Source: Letharia columbiana (Eukaryota > Ascomycota > Lecanoromycetes > Lecanorales > Parmeliaceae). From it: a stretch of DNA of 64,000 bases. This document shows positions 38,610-50,600 of this stretch, one piece after another. The notes beneath the pieces are model-generated. The model was not told the DNA's origin. It searched no databases and saw only the letters and a list, made by a program, of their open reading frames with translations. A program made the translations under genes and the position numbers. The stretch is from contig NW_023501040.1 of the NCBI RefSeq assembly GCF_014066305.1, positions 1 to 64,000 on the forward strand, written 5' to 3'. Numbering within the stretch: the first letter of the stretch is position 1; every line of letters begins with the position of its first letter.

Positions 38610-39060
38610 CTAATTAAATTATTAAAGCGTCTAAATTAGATTTTAATTCTATATTAATATCTAATAAAATTTATTTAATAATTTTAAGATATTAATATAC
38701 GCTCTTATTAATATAGCTAATAATTAGAATATTAATTAAAAAAATATAATCTCTAATTCTAATATTTAAAATAATATAGCGATAAATAAGTATTAGTATT
38801 AAAGCGAATTAAGTATATATTATATCAAGTAGAGAAGCGTTAATAGCTAAGCTAATTAGAGTTTTAAATTAATTAAATTAAATATTAATTCTATATTAAT
38901 ATTATTATATACTCTTAAATATATAACTACTAATTATAACGCTAATTAGAAAGAGTTAATCTTTAATTTAAAATATCGAGAATAATATAGCGATATATTA
39001 TTAAAGCGATATAAGTTATTAAAGCGATATAAGTTTCTATTATAGCGAGAAGATAGAATT
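38610..39060 (+). repeat. Imperfect duplication of about 230 bp
   Basis: Two diverged copies share AATTCTATATTAATAT and AATAATATAGCGATA blocks in the same order (about 38610-38790 and 38850-39000). Borders are uncertain. Confidence 0.45.
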
Positions 39061-42000
39061 TATATATTAAATATTAATCTCATTTTATTTCTAACATTTT
39101 ATTCATTTATATATCTCTTTTAATTTCTCTTTAAATATCTTAATCTTAAGATATTAATTAGACCTTTATTTAGTATAAGCTTAACTTTCTTAATCGACGA
39201 TACTTAATATAAAATATTAATAAATATATTTCGATATAAAGATAATAATAAACTTTATTTTCTTTTTAATATTAATAATAAGAAATAATAGATATAGTAA
39301 TAAATAAAGATAGTATAGGCTATATAGAATTAGTTTAAACTTAATAATAATCGTTAACTTATTTATTAAGATTTAGAAATTAGAAAATTCTAGAAGTAAA
39401 TATAATTTAACGAATATACGCTTATCAATTCCGGGGAGCTATATATTATTTATTATTACTACGATAAAATTCTAATTTATTTATTTATAAATTATAAAAT
39501 AAGTAATATAATAATATATATTAAGTCTAAGGAATATATTAAGAAATCTAATTTAAGTAGTTTACAATAAACGAATCTAATTAATAATTATAAAAATTAA
39601 ATATATTTCTAAATTAGATAATATAGATTATTAATAAATAAAATAATAAATAGAATATCTAATTTACTATTTACTCTAGAAAAGATAATATTAAGATTCT
39701 CTTATAATACTAGAAAATCGAAAGCTTATACGCGAAGACTTCTTAAAATAATTTTATCGCTAGATCGTAAATATTAATATTTTATTTGCGATTACTAATA
39801 ATTCTAAGATATTATAACTCTTACGCTATCTTAACTCTAATATATAATTAGAATTAATATTTATTATAAAGAATTAATTAATAAAAAAAACTATAGAGCT
39901 AGAGATAAAATTACTAAAGAATTTATTAATCGATAATACTAAAGTCTCTTTAACTTTAAATTATTAGTTATCTTATAATCGCTAATTATTTATAATAATT
40001 CTAATCTTTTTTATTAATATTAATTAATAATAATATAAGATTCTTATAAACTTCGAGTATATCGAAGATAAATATATTAGCTAAAAACTTATAAGTATTA
40101 TTAATCTAATTTTTATAGAATATAAGATTTAAAATTATATACTTAGACTTATAACTAATAACGTTAGTAATAATAGTATACTCTTTAATAATTTAATTAC
40201 TTATTTTTCTATTTTCGTAATAAATAACCCGCTTAATATTAAAGAATTTGAGTTTTCGAATTATTTATAATATATTCTTTATATAATATACGTTATTTAA
40301 CTAGCCTTAAAAGAACTTCTAGATAATATTAAGATTACTTTAATAAATAAAAAATTTTAGAGAAACTAAGATAATAAAGAAGATAAGAATTAAGTTTAAG
40401 TAAATACGATTAATTTATCGATAACTCTAATAAAGATATAATATTTCTTATTATTATTCTAATTATTATATTATTAATTATATTAAGATTCGAAAAATCG
40501 TTATATATATTAATGCTAATAACTAGTATAAAGAGATCTTTTTTATACTATAAGCTAAACGGCTTTAAGATAAAAACGTTTTAATATTAGATAAATGTTA
40601 ATCTTCTAAAAAAGAGTAATATTATTAAAAACGCTCTTTTAAGCTCTTTTAGAATATTAAGACTCGCTAAAATTTAATTTATTAGATATTAATTCGCGCT
40701 TTACTTCTTTATATCGATATTATATACTTCTTAAAGAATAGATTAATTATCTATTTAAAATTAAGTAATAAGAAATAATTATAGATAGAAACTATAGTCT
40801 AGGCGTCTAAATAATTTTCGATTAATTTCTAATAGATTTAATATTTAATTTAGCTTATTAAGCCTTTTTATAAATTTATAAAGTTAATAAGTAGAGAAAA
40901 GAAGGCTATAATTTACTATATCTTTAATATCTATAATTATCTATTTAATTATATAGATAAAAAGCTCGAAAAATTAAGAAGAAAGAGGATTTCTTAAAAA
41001 AAGAATTTTTTAAAGCTTTTAAGACGGCTTATAAAAAATTAGCTATCTATTATAGTCGAATTTAATTAGATTTAGACTATCTATATAAATAAGCTACGCT
41101 TTTATATTTAAGTTATAATAATATAAAGTTAAAGAAATTAAATTGAAAGATTAATACTAGAAAGAAGTTATAGATAAAGATCTACTAAAAAACGCTTAAA
41201 AAGATATTTTAAAATTATTAAAATATTAATATAAGTAATTAATTGTAAAAAGCTAAGCGAATAAGTTAATCGAATAAGAATATACTCGATTAAGCGATAA
41301 AATTCGAGATTAAGAATTTAGATAACGAGGATAGATATAATTAGCTTTAGTAATATAGATAAAATAATAAGTCTTTTAGTTATTATTCTAGTTATAATCT
41401 TACTTCTAATCTTTATAAAGCTTCTTTTAATAATCTAGCGAATCTTTTAATCTTAAAGTAATAGAAGAAATTAAAGCCTAAATACGCTATAGTCGCTTAA
41501 ATAACTTATAATATTCTTTATTCTCTCGCGAAGGCTATTGCGTATAAGTAATACTTCTTAATAATTAAAAGGTATTATAATGCTTAGAAGCATTATTCAC
41601 TAGCGATATTTCGTATTTTAATAATAGTTCTTTATATGAAGTATCGAGAAAATAAGCTTAAATAGATTAAACTTAATCTTAAAGAAGATCTTAATATATT
41701 AAATTAGATTAAAAGAGCTAATAGTACTTTATATAAAAATTTAATTAATAATTATAATAATTATATTAGCGAAGATAACGAGCTTACGAAAAGTACTTCG
41801 ATAAGTTTAATATTTATAAGTTTATTAAGATATATCGCTAATACTCTATAATATATAAAGAGATAATCGATAGGCTTATAGTTAGAGAGAATTAGTAATA
41901 ATAGATTTAGTCTTAAAGAAGAGGTCTAAAATAACTTAAAAAGCGAATTTATTTATAAATAGTTAACAAGTTTAATTAGATAGAGATAGACTTAGGGTAT

Positions 42001-42334
42001 TTAATAGAATCGAGATAGAGTAAAATAGAAGAGTAGGTTAGAGTTTAAGAGAAGAACGAATATGAAATTTATTAAGCTTATTTAACGCGTTAAGGCGAAT
42101 ATATAAATAGAGATAATTATAGAATTTTATTCTTATAATATTTAAAGATTTAAAATTTAGAATATTCTTTTATATTATAATTTTAAGAAGAAGAATAGAG
42201 ACGCTTATAGTTCTAATTATTATTCTAATTATTAATATTAATAAAAAGATAAATAGCTATATTAAATTACTCTTTATATTCCCTCTCTCTTAATAAAGAA
42301 GAATAAATATATTCTATATATCTCAATCGGATTA

Positions 42335-42555
42335 TTCTATAAATATAGAAATCTTAGTAGGGATATTTCATATATATATTATTTCATGATATAATCTCAT
42401 AGATATATTATATCGTGGAATATCCCGCCAAGATCCCGAACTCATATTAGAAAAATGGTATGGTATCCGACCCTATTTATATCATACCCGGGTACGATAT
42501 AATATCACTTGGTATGGAATATTTCATAGGATATATTATACCTTTCCGGCTAGTA
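42335..42555 (-). repeat. Right terminal inverted repeat
   Basis: Inverted copy of 22946-23150. The shared 19-base block TATTATTTCATGATATAAT is identical in both, and the outermost 18 bases differ at only two positions. The right copy is longer in the middle, with an extra GGTATGGTATCC-like segment. Confidence 0.75.
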
Positions 42556-42563
42556 ATCTTAGC
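42556..42563 (+). repeat. Target-site duplication, right copy
   Basis: ATCTTAGC, identical to 22938-22945 and directly adjacent to the terminal TAGTA of the right inverted repeat. Confidence 0.75.
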
Positions 42564-44192
42564 TAGCTTATTTGAGAGGAGTCTCGTCTATATATAAATA
42601 CTATCGAATTCGATTTCTAGAAAATTAATTATAAAATCTATAATATTCTTTATATAATTAATTCGAAGATCTAATTCGCTATATAGCTAATCGAATTACT
42701 AGATATATATAATTACGTTATTATCTAGTAAAAGAATTATAAAGAAATCGTTTAGATAGTAAAGTACTATTTCTTATAGAAGGATTGCGATTAAGATTTA
42801 AATAAAGATCTTTATAAAGAGATTAAATAGGAATAATAATATACGTAGTTTAAATAATAGATATTATTCTTTCTAATAGCGTCTATCGTAGTTAAAATTA
42901 AATAGCTATTAATCTAATATAGCGACGAGTATATATCTAAAGATATCTCTAAGATCTCTTTTAACGAATTAGACTCTTAAATCTTTCTATAATAGTATTA
43001 CTACCGCGTTATCGTATATAGTATATTTTAATATATCTTATTTTATCTAAATATTATTATTAACTAAGTAGCCGTATAAAAATAAGAGATTATAAATTTA
43101 TCTCTAATCTTTATTATATTTCCATATTAAATCGAGTGGCGAATAGACGTAGTAGAGCTTATTCTAAGAATTAATCTCGATTAGACGATACTACTAAAGC
43201 TATTTTTAGAGGTTTATTAATAATATTTAAGATACTTAATATACTAATAGATAATTTTAGTTATAATAAATTAAGATATAGCCTCGAAAATTTATTTTAA
43301 CGCCCTTTCGAAGAATAGTCGAAATAATCTTAATAAATATTAGATTCGAGTAATTATTTAACTATTTAGATTAACTATTAACTATTAATAATTTCTAATA
43401 AGATAAATTCGAGTTTAGTAGATTATATAACGTATATGAAAACCCCTTAGATATATACTATAGCGACTAAGATATCTACGAGTACTCTAGAAGTTATTCT
43501 ATCTTAATAATACGATTATCTAATAGTAAATAATTAAAACTACTTATAGCTAGATTTAGAGCCTTAAAGTACTTATCTATCGAATGATTTTATTAATAGA
43601 TTATATAGATATATAAATAGATATAGCGCTCGCGAAAATAGCTACCTCTATTAAAATTCTTATAAATTTTAATTTCTTCGACGGTAATCTTACTAAGGCT
43701 AGACGTATCGGAATTTAACTTACTATTACTTATATAAGTTTCTTTAAATATAAAAAGATTTCTATAGCTCTAGTTATTCGCTTTTTAGATCTTAGAATTG
43801 TCTTAGCTACTCTAAATATATATAGTAATAAAGACGAGATAGTAAATGAGGATAAAGTTAAATTTATAGATAATAGATAGCCGTAGTAAGCGAATAGTAT
43901 ATATATATAAAATCTTATTTAAGTCTTTTTTTACGCTAACGTATATAAAGCGACTAGCGGCTATCGAGTATATATAAAAGTAATATATTATATAATTATA
44001 GCTATTAATATTCTTATTCTCCTTAGTTAAAATAATATATATATAAACTAATTTAGCGAAATTTTTAATCTTAAAGATTTCGAAGAAGATTTATTTAAAG
44101 TACTTAACGTTTATACTTCGGAACCTTTTAGCAATATTAAGAAAGGGCTTCTTATCTTTTATATAACGAAAGGAAACCCTTCTTCTTTTCTT

Positions 44193-44596
44193 CTAGTCCG
44201 ATTTAAAGTCAAATAAGTTCGAATTCGATATATTCGAGTAACGATAACGATAACTACGGCTATAGCGGCGGTAATAGCGGCGTAACTTATAAACTCGGCC
44301 CTCGTGATGATAGCGATTGTTTCGCTCCTCTTGGATCTTGGATAGCTGGTCTATTAATTCTTGAAGATCTACTTTGGTAGTAGGTGGGGGCGTTTTATCC
44401 ACCTGGTCCGGGCTTATGGTACCCGATGACGTGTCGTGTACGAGGATGTCCTCGCGGGGGGGAGGTGTTTTGGCCTTGGTGGCCTTGGGAGCCTTTTTGG
44501 CCTTGTTGGCTGCGTTGGAGGTCTTTTTGGTGACCTTGGAGGCGGGGTTGACACGTTTGGCCGCTTTTTTTGGACCTGGTAGCAGCGGCGGGGTTT
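44193..44596 (-). pseudogene. Retroelement-like Lys/Pro-rich N-terminal fragment spared from RIP
   Basis: On the minus strand a frame open from about 44596 to 44193 reads a Lys/Ala-rich stretch (KKAAKRVNPASKVTKKTSNA), then KTPPPREDILVHDTSSG, TPPPTTKVDLQELIDQLSKI and an Arg/Tyr-rich end. There is no ATG; a stop lies upstream at about 44600, directly beside a possible acceptor TAG. Normal GC content here changes at about 44200 into the RIP-mutated block, in which the same strand continues with degraded coding. The basic, proline-rich start resembles the beginning of some fungal retrotransposon Gag proteins; this is inference from composition and position only. The outer element would comprise this piece plus 42564-44192 and part of 20340-22945. 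Confidence 0.4.
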
Positions 44597-44795
44597 GCTA
44601 TTACGAAGTATGTAAGAGTATAGAGTGTGTTTGTGGTAGTTGGATAGTGGGCTTGTGGTAGTTGGAATGAAAGGCTAATTTGTATAGACTTAACTACGAA
44701 AGAAGAAGAAAAAATGATATAGCTCTGAAAGAGATGAAATCGAATGAAGAGCTATTGATAGGGGAAAAACAGGTGGCTATATAGCTCCTAATGAA

Positions 44796-44925
44796 CACCC
44801 CCCCCCCCCCCCCCCCGGGAAAAAAAAAAAAGAACAACAAAAAAAAAAAAAAAAAAAAACAAAAAAAAAAAAACCAACAACAAAAAACCCAAAAAAAACC
44901 CACCAACAAACACACCCCCCCTTTT
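44796..44925. other. Homopolymer-rich border sequence (right)
   Basis: A run of about 22 C followed by GGG, then A12, A19 and A12-type tracts separated by single C or G bases, and finally short C runs. Together with the left patch (20555-20835) it brackets the AT-rich block. It may be a low-confidence assembly joint. Confidence 0.7.
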
Positions 44926-44930
44926 CGAGA

Positions 44931-47657
44931 TCTCAACGTTATAAAGACGTAGGAGAATTAGGAGAACGAGTGACTTATATCATCTCGAATGTCTTAGGAG
45001 TCAAGCGCCGCGAATTAGGGAGGTCTGCACACTTTCGAAAAGCGGCCCTGTAGAGGGGAGCTTAGAAATATCTTCTAACAGCACATAGATGGGACTTGAG
45101 ATACTTTTTTCAGACTTGATAGAGGCATAAAACCCCGAAACTTGGCTAGGGCTAGATATAAATCCGAAGAACTTCAAGCGCATTATCCAGGTAACCCTTT
45201 ATGAATACATACTTGTAGGGCGTTATCCGAGGTCTGAGCGCAAGAGTCTTAGCGGGTGCAGGACTTTTGGTGCAGACCTTTCCGTACGTCGCTCGAGATT
45301 GAAAGTACCGTAATCTCTTTCTTTTTCTTGATTTCTACATCGTATCTTGAGGTTAGATATTCCAATATAAAATCTGAGCACTAGGTTTCTGTTATATACT
45401 CCTATGTTTCAAACACCGCTGGTACGTCTTGTAAACTGACTCATGATGGTGAAGTTGATCAATTGATTACGAGTAATGCGACGCATGGAACATCCCAGGG
45501 CCAAGCAACGCAGAGGCTTTTCCACCCCGTTCCTAGGCAATACTTAAGGCATAGTCATGCCGTGATACTAATCATCTAAAACCTCCATTCAATTGTTTCA
45601 GTATGTTTGAAACTTGTATGCGTCTTTGACTACCGCATTATTGTTCAAGTACCGTATCTGATTTTGCCCCCTCTTTCTCAATCTCCTACACGCCCCCGTC
45701 TTCGAACTACCATCGACAATTCATCTCGTCTAGGATCCGGCAAATGAGCATGATGAGACCCGCTGCAAGGTTCCAAGGGAAGGAGCAAAGTCGGCCAAAT
45801 GGGCAAAATATGTCAACGTTTTCACCAGATACTAGTTATCGGGGCCCCCACGTCTCCCCATGATTCGTGCCACGACAGAAACAGGAATTACACGGGAAAG
45901 GGATAAACGACTGCGGGGGGTGTTGAAATCTCTATCGCTTATGCTTGTTGGCTCCGGAAGCGTGAGTAATTCGTGGCAACTAGTCTTTCTTCCGAACCAC
46001 AACATACCGTATGTATAGGCTTCATATCTCCATAATCGTGCAGCCAGAATCTACCAGAGTTCTCGCCGACTCTACTACCTACGCAGCAATGCCCAACCTT
46101 CTCAAAAGCAATCATCTACTATGTCGGGTTTGACCAGTTGCCGCAGGACTTGTTGGAGTCTTCTGCCTGTTTAGTATATAGATTGTACAAAGCCCATCCT
46201 TGTGGACCGATTAACCCTCGACAAATTCACATCAGATCAGAACCTAAGAATCTCCACGCTCGCACATTGGCTATCACAAGTTCTATGAAACCCGCTGTGC
46301 TCGCATCCAGTTTCTAATTCCTCGCCTACTTGTCGGTCTCATATCCATCTTCTTCCTAGTGAAGAGCAATGTACTTCTCGAAGAAAATCCATGAATAAGA
46401 TATTCTAAATAACAAAGCGTCATCAGGCATGAAAGGAGGACCGCGAACCTGAAATCGAAAAAGGGAAGATTATCGAGGAAGATGATTCCGATCAGCAAGG
46501 GTGTACACGGGTTGAAAGTCAGACAGACACCAGTCGGAGGTAGTCGACATCAAAGAGGAGCGGAGCAGGGAGCACGAGCGAATTCGAACCTAAGCGTCGT
46601 AGCCAGAGTCTGTAAACAAAAAGAAGAGTTCCTTGAACGTCTGTGTGAGTGAAGAGGAAGATTCATAGTTCAAATTAAAAGACCCTCACGAGGAGTAGCA
46701 ATTACGGACTTCGCCAGCACCCCATCTAAAGACAACCTTCTTCAAAGTTTCTCTGAGCTCAGAAGTCGCTGAGTCATTTGAGGAATCATTGCCCTTGCAA
46801 GCGACGTCTCAGTTCTCTATGCACAGATAGGGCCTCCGTGACCTTTCACAGAATCCATTTCCTAGATATGTATGGTAGGATGCGTGCGAGGCACATGAAC
46901 TCGAAGAGCGCCAAGGCTTCCCAAAATTCGTAAAATTGACCATTTCTGCTGATACAGGATGCGAAGTATGCTTTATATTCATCCAAGCACGCGCAGCGTC
47001 GCCCAGCTATTCCCCGGACCTAATATCCTCGTAACGACCCCAGTGCCAACGGCCTGAGAAAGTCTCAAAGTGACACAAACCTTTCTTGGGTCTTCGCGTC
47101 GTGGTGTGTCGCGTCAGACAGTGGGGCGGAGGAACTGGTCGGTAGAGTAAGCCGAGCATTCAATGGAGGGGAGTGAAGTGATTTTAATGGCTTTTAGCGA
47201 TTTCTGCGATTCTGACATCGTTGAATGTTTACACGAAGATTTTATGTATTGGAGGAGACCGCTATGGAGGAATATGCCAAGACGGTCACTAATTTTCGAG
47301 AGTGCCGTATGCGGATAGGCAGGAGTAGGTACGAGATTGGTGGATATTGAATCAGGATTTGGCATCGGTACTAATGTTTCAAAGCCGCACGTTTCTAGTG
47401 GAGCGTAGGATCGGGCATTCCCATGGCGGGTTTCGGTGTTTCTAGTCGTGGCATTGTGTCTTATCTTGAGTATTTGATAGTTGGGAAGATGGACAAAGCT
47501 GTTGATGGTATTAGGAGCCACGTGCCCGGCCGAAAAATGCCCCAAAGATTGTCATTGGAGTTTACACTAGAGCTTTCAGGCGTTAAGGGAATTCTTGAGC
47601 GTTGAATGAGCTGTTGTTCCCACCATCTTAATCATTTCCTTCTGCGCCGCTAAGCAG
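44931..47657. other. Gene-poor flank of the transposon nest
   Basis: GC content is intermediate. Short frames occur (for example minus 47114-47545), none with a recognisable motif. I see no LTR or inverted repeat with clear borders and no RNA gene. Confidence 0.45.
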
Positions 47658-50600
47658 TCAAATTTTCCGTACATATTTCGTTATCCGAGTATCAGTATGT
47701 CCGTCATCATCTTGTACACTGTCATTGCCATCCTCTATATTGCGCTTGCCGACGCGCTCAATGTGATAACGCAACGTCTCGCTCTCAATCAAGATCGTTT
47801 TCTTTCGCCGGTCAAGAACTGAAGGTAGACGGACATCCGGCGTCGATGAAAAAGAGTAAGACATTAGAGGGGCCTCTTTTACGACCAGGCGAACATTGTC
47901 TTGGTCTTTAGACTTAGCAAAGATAGGAAAGCTGTTCCGTAGAGTGATTGATGCCGGAATGCGCCTAAGCGAACTCTGTAACGAGTTTCGGTCACCACCT
48001 TGACCCTTGAACATGATTGAACTGGTGTGATGATTGTGTTCCAATGAAAGCACTTGTGTCTGGCCCTGGCTCACAGGTAAAACAGACTGCTGGGAACTTA
48101 TCGTCGTGTCTGCCAATGGCGAGACTTGCGTTGCCTGCTTATTTCTCATTCCCGTCATGGGTCCGCGCCGTCGTACTTTTTGTCGTCGTGAGTCTCTTGG
48201 GCCCATGGATCCTGATGCCACATCCAGGACCACCAAGGTACGGTCGCGGTCTTTTTTCCTGTGGAGGTAATTCCCACAGCTAGAGAAGCCGAGATTGAGA
48301 AGAGATTGCGAATGTACTTCAAGGGCCTTCGGAGCCTAAAATGCTTCAGCCACCTCGCTTTTTTTTAAGAGGCTTGGGTAGTGTTTTCCCTTCAGTTGTC
48401 AGTCGATAGATCACCACCGTATTATCTGAGCAGAACGCTACGACAGGTTCGAAGGGATAGAAGCACACAAGGTCTTGTTTCTCTGCTCTCTGGCGATAAG
48501 TCACCAGGATTAGAGGACTGGGAATGAGGCCAATACTTGTGATTCGTGCAAAAGCAGGTTTCAACATACCCGAAAAAGGTTCCTCGGAGAGAGTGAGAAA
48601 TCGGGCACCACATATTCGAAAGTTTCCACCATAGAGTGCCGCCAAATACTAGTCATTGGGTAAGAAAATGAACTGATCCAGCAGGCATGTTCGGGTGCAG
48701 AGTGTCTGGCATGCAAAGATTTCTTCCTCATGTTTTTTCTGAACAATCATGATTTTTGTGTAGTGTAGGCACCCAGGAGCAAGGAGTATTGGTAAATTTT
48801 TCGCAAAGACTAGGCTCCTGACGGTTCGTCCAAGACTCTGAATATAGTATCTTCTACAACTATCGTACGCAGCGAAGGAGGGAATTCAACTGGCAATCGG
48901 AACATTAAAGGGTGGCATTGAGCGTTCTCTCGCGGTATTAAAACCTCATCCTTTGACGTAACTTTTAGAGTCTCCAAGGACCATGACTCATCGCGGCCTT
49001 TCTGTTTATAGGCGAGACTTCGTGCGTGTCCCGGGGTCGCCCAGAATCGATGCATGGACTATGAGTGCGGGGGAGGTAACACCCTTAACATACCAACCTC
49101 ACTGCTGTCCAAAGATGCCTGCGAGGCTATCAAAACCCAATCTACATCATTGTCGGAGTTCAGAGTCGTAAACGTTGCAAGATTCTCACCAAGGAATCCA
49201 CACTGTGACCCAGCCTGGATTCTCGGACCCCCAATCTCATTCGGCTGGCTGATTAGAACTCTACGCCATCTTTGGTAAAGATTGCCGACCTGAAGGGAGA
49301 ATCGGTCCAAGCCATCAACGAGTTGCAAAGCTTCTCTTGCTGACAATAAAAGCAATCTGCCGTGAAATAGAGTCACAATCGAGACTAGTGTGGTCAACTT
49401 GTGCTTTTGGCGGAACAAAAATAATGCCTCTATCCAGGTCGTCACCAAAGGTTTATTGTGTATGAAGATGTTGATGGCAGTGAAGGCAGAATAAAGCAGC
49501 TTACCACTGTCACTCTGTTGAAGCGACATAAAACTTCTCTTTGTATGCAACGGCCACTACTCTGAAACGTACTTGAGCAGAGGCAGCTGAGTTTCAACCA
49601 CATCCTTCTGTGGCGTGAACGCCGACGAAGAAACGAGAGGTCTATTTGGAACTTCGTACGTCATACACGATAGGCAAAACCCTGTCGTGGATCCTTCCGA
49701 ATAAGAGATTTCAATGAGGAATGGTTTAAGCGCGCCGCGAGGCCCTTCCTCTCGCTGCGTGAGGTACTCGAGAACAGAGACATGAACAGAGTCCACGGTC
49801 CTGTCTTTACGTACCTCCACTAAAGAACCACACATTTGCGATAGAACGCTTTCGAAGTTTTGAATGGAGTCAAATGAGGTCGCCGGGCGATCCTGTTGCA
49901 CGGCCAGTCCTGTTCTCCGAGCCTCAGCTGACAGTGGCCGCTTAGCAACAGCAAGCTATTGAAAGATGCGGGTGACCTTGGACTGCTGCTTTTCAGACAT
50001 TCGCTTGTGCATTTCTTTCAAAATCCTGACGTACATTGCGTCTAGCCCTTCAGATGATTAAGCTGATAGATCGGGTCCAGACGTTCATTCGGAGTCAAAT
50101 ACGCGGATGAGAGATAATTGCTCATGGGGACTGATCATGAAAACATGGAATCTGTGCGCGAAGACAATTGAGCAACAACGTCATCCAGACCAAGATCGCC
50201 TGCAATAGCTGTTCGTTCGATCAGCTTACCCATCCGCATCGCATTCGGAGGTAGATCTCAATGTCTTCAGAATTCTTCTGGTTCTGCAGGGCAACACGGT
50301 GAAATCTTTGATGGTCGATAGACCCGGAAGTATCTATAATCGGCCTTGTGAGGTTAAGAATCTTACACGATGATTTGAGAAGGACATCATTGAACTATAG
50401 AAAAAGATCTTCAACATCCGGGCACTCATCGAGTCTATCGATAACACCGAACGAGGGTCCCGGACATTTTAAGAAGAGGCGAATAATGTCTAGAATGTCT
50501 TTTTCGGAGGCTTTGTTCTGGCCTTTCCCATTGTAATGTAGAAGCGATGCTATATCGATGAAGTCAGGGTCGGATCGCCGGGCTTGAAGCATCTGGGCAA

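Larger units (their letters stand above)
22946..42555. mobile_element. 19.6-kb DNA transposon-like element with long TIRs, RIP-inactivated
   Basis: The element is delimited by imperfect inverted repeats: the left end begins TACTGGCCGAAAAGGTAT, and the complement of the right end begins TACTAGCCGGAAAGGTAT. Similarity continues inward for about 200 bases on each side and is flanked by an exact 8-bp direct duplication. Differences between the ends are mostly transitions, as expected if each end was mutated independently by RIP. An 8-bp duplication with very large size is known for KDZ/Zisupton-type elements (hAT also makes 8 bp but is usually shorter with short TIRs; Mutator-like elements have long TIRs and 8-11 bp duplications). 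No transposase can be read because no frame survives. The interior has several repeat families described separately. The class is not established. Confidence 0.7.
20340..44192. repeat. AT-rich, RIP-mutated transposon nest
   Basis: Over almost 24 kb the sequence is made of A and T with scattered C and G. CpA and TpG are nearly absent over long runs (for example 25200-25500), while TpA is in large excess; the remaining C is mostly in CpT, CpG or CpC. That is the expected end point of repeat-induced point mutation, which changes CpA to TpA in repeated DNA of ascomycetes. Only one open frame of 60 codons or more occurs in the block (23115-23333) and it is a Lys/Ile/Tyr-rich by-product. Flanks on both sides have normal composition, so the change marks the limits of inserted repeats. 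A 19.6-kb inner element and remnants of an outer one can be separated by their borders. Confidence 0.9.

Noticed and set aside
20340..44192. A centromere or mitochondrial insert as explanation of the AT-rich block
   Set aside because: The CpA-specific depletion, clear inverted ends with target duplication and multiple internal repeats fit RIP-mutated transposons; no mitochondrial gene can be read and nothing indicates a telomere repeat or satellite array.
44694..44936. An 80-codon minus-strand frame with a Phe-rich and Gly-rich run
   Set aside because: It is a direct translation of the poly-A and poly-C tracts at the right border.
46560..46610. A possible tRNA because of a GGTTCGAATTC-like complement
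   Set aside because: No matching acceptor, D or anticodon stems could be folded around it on either strand.
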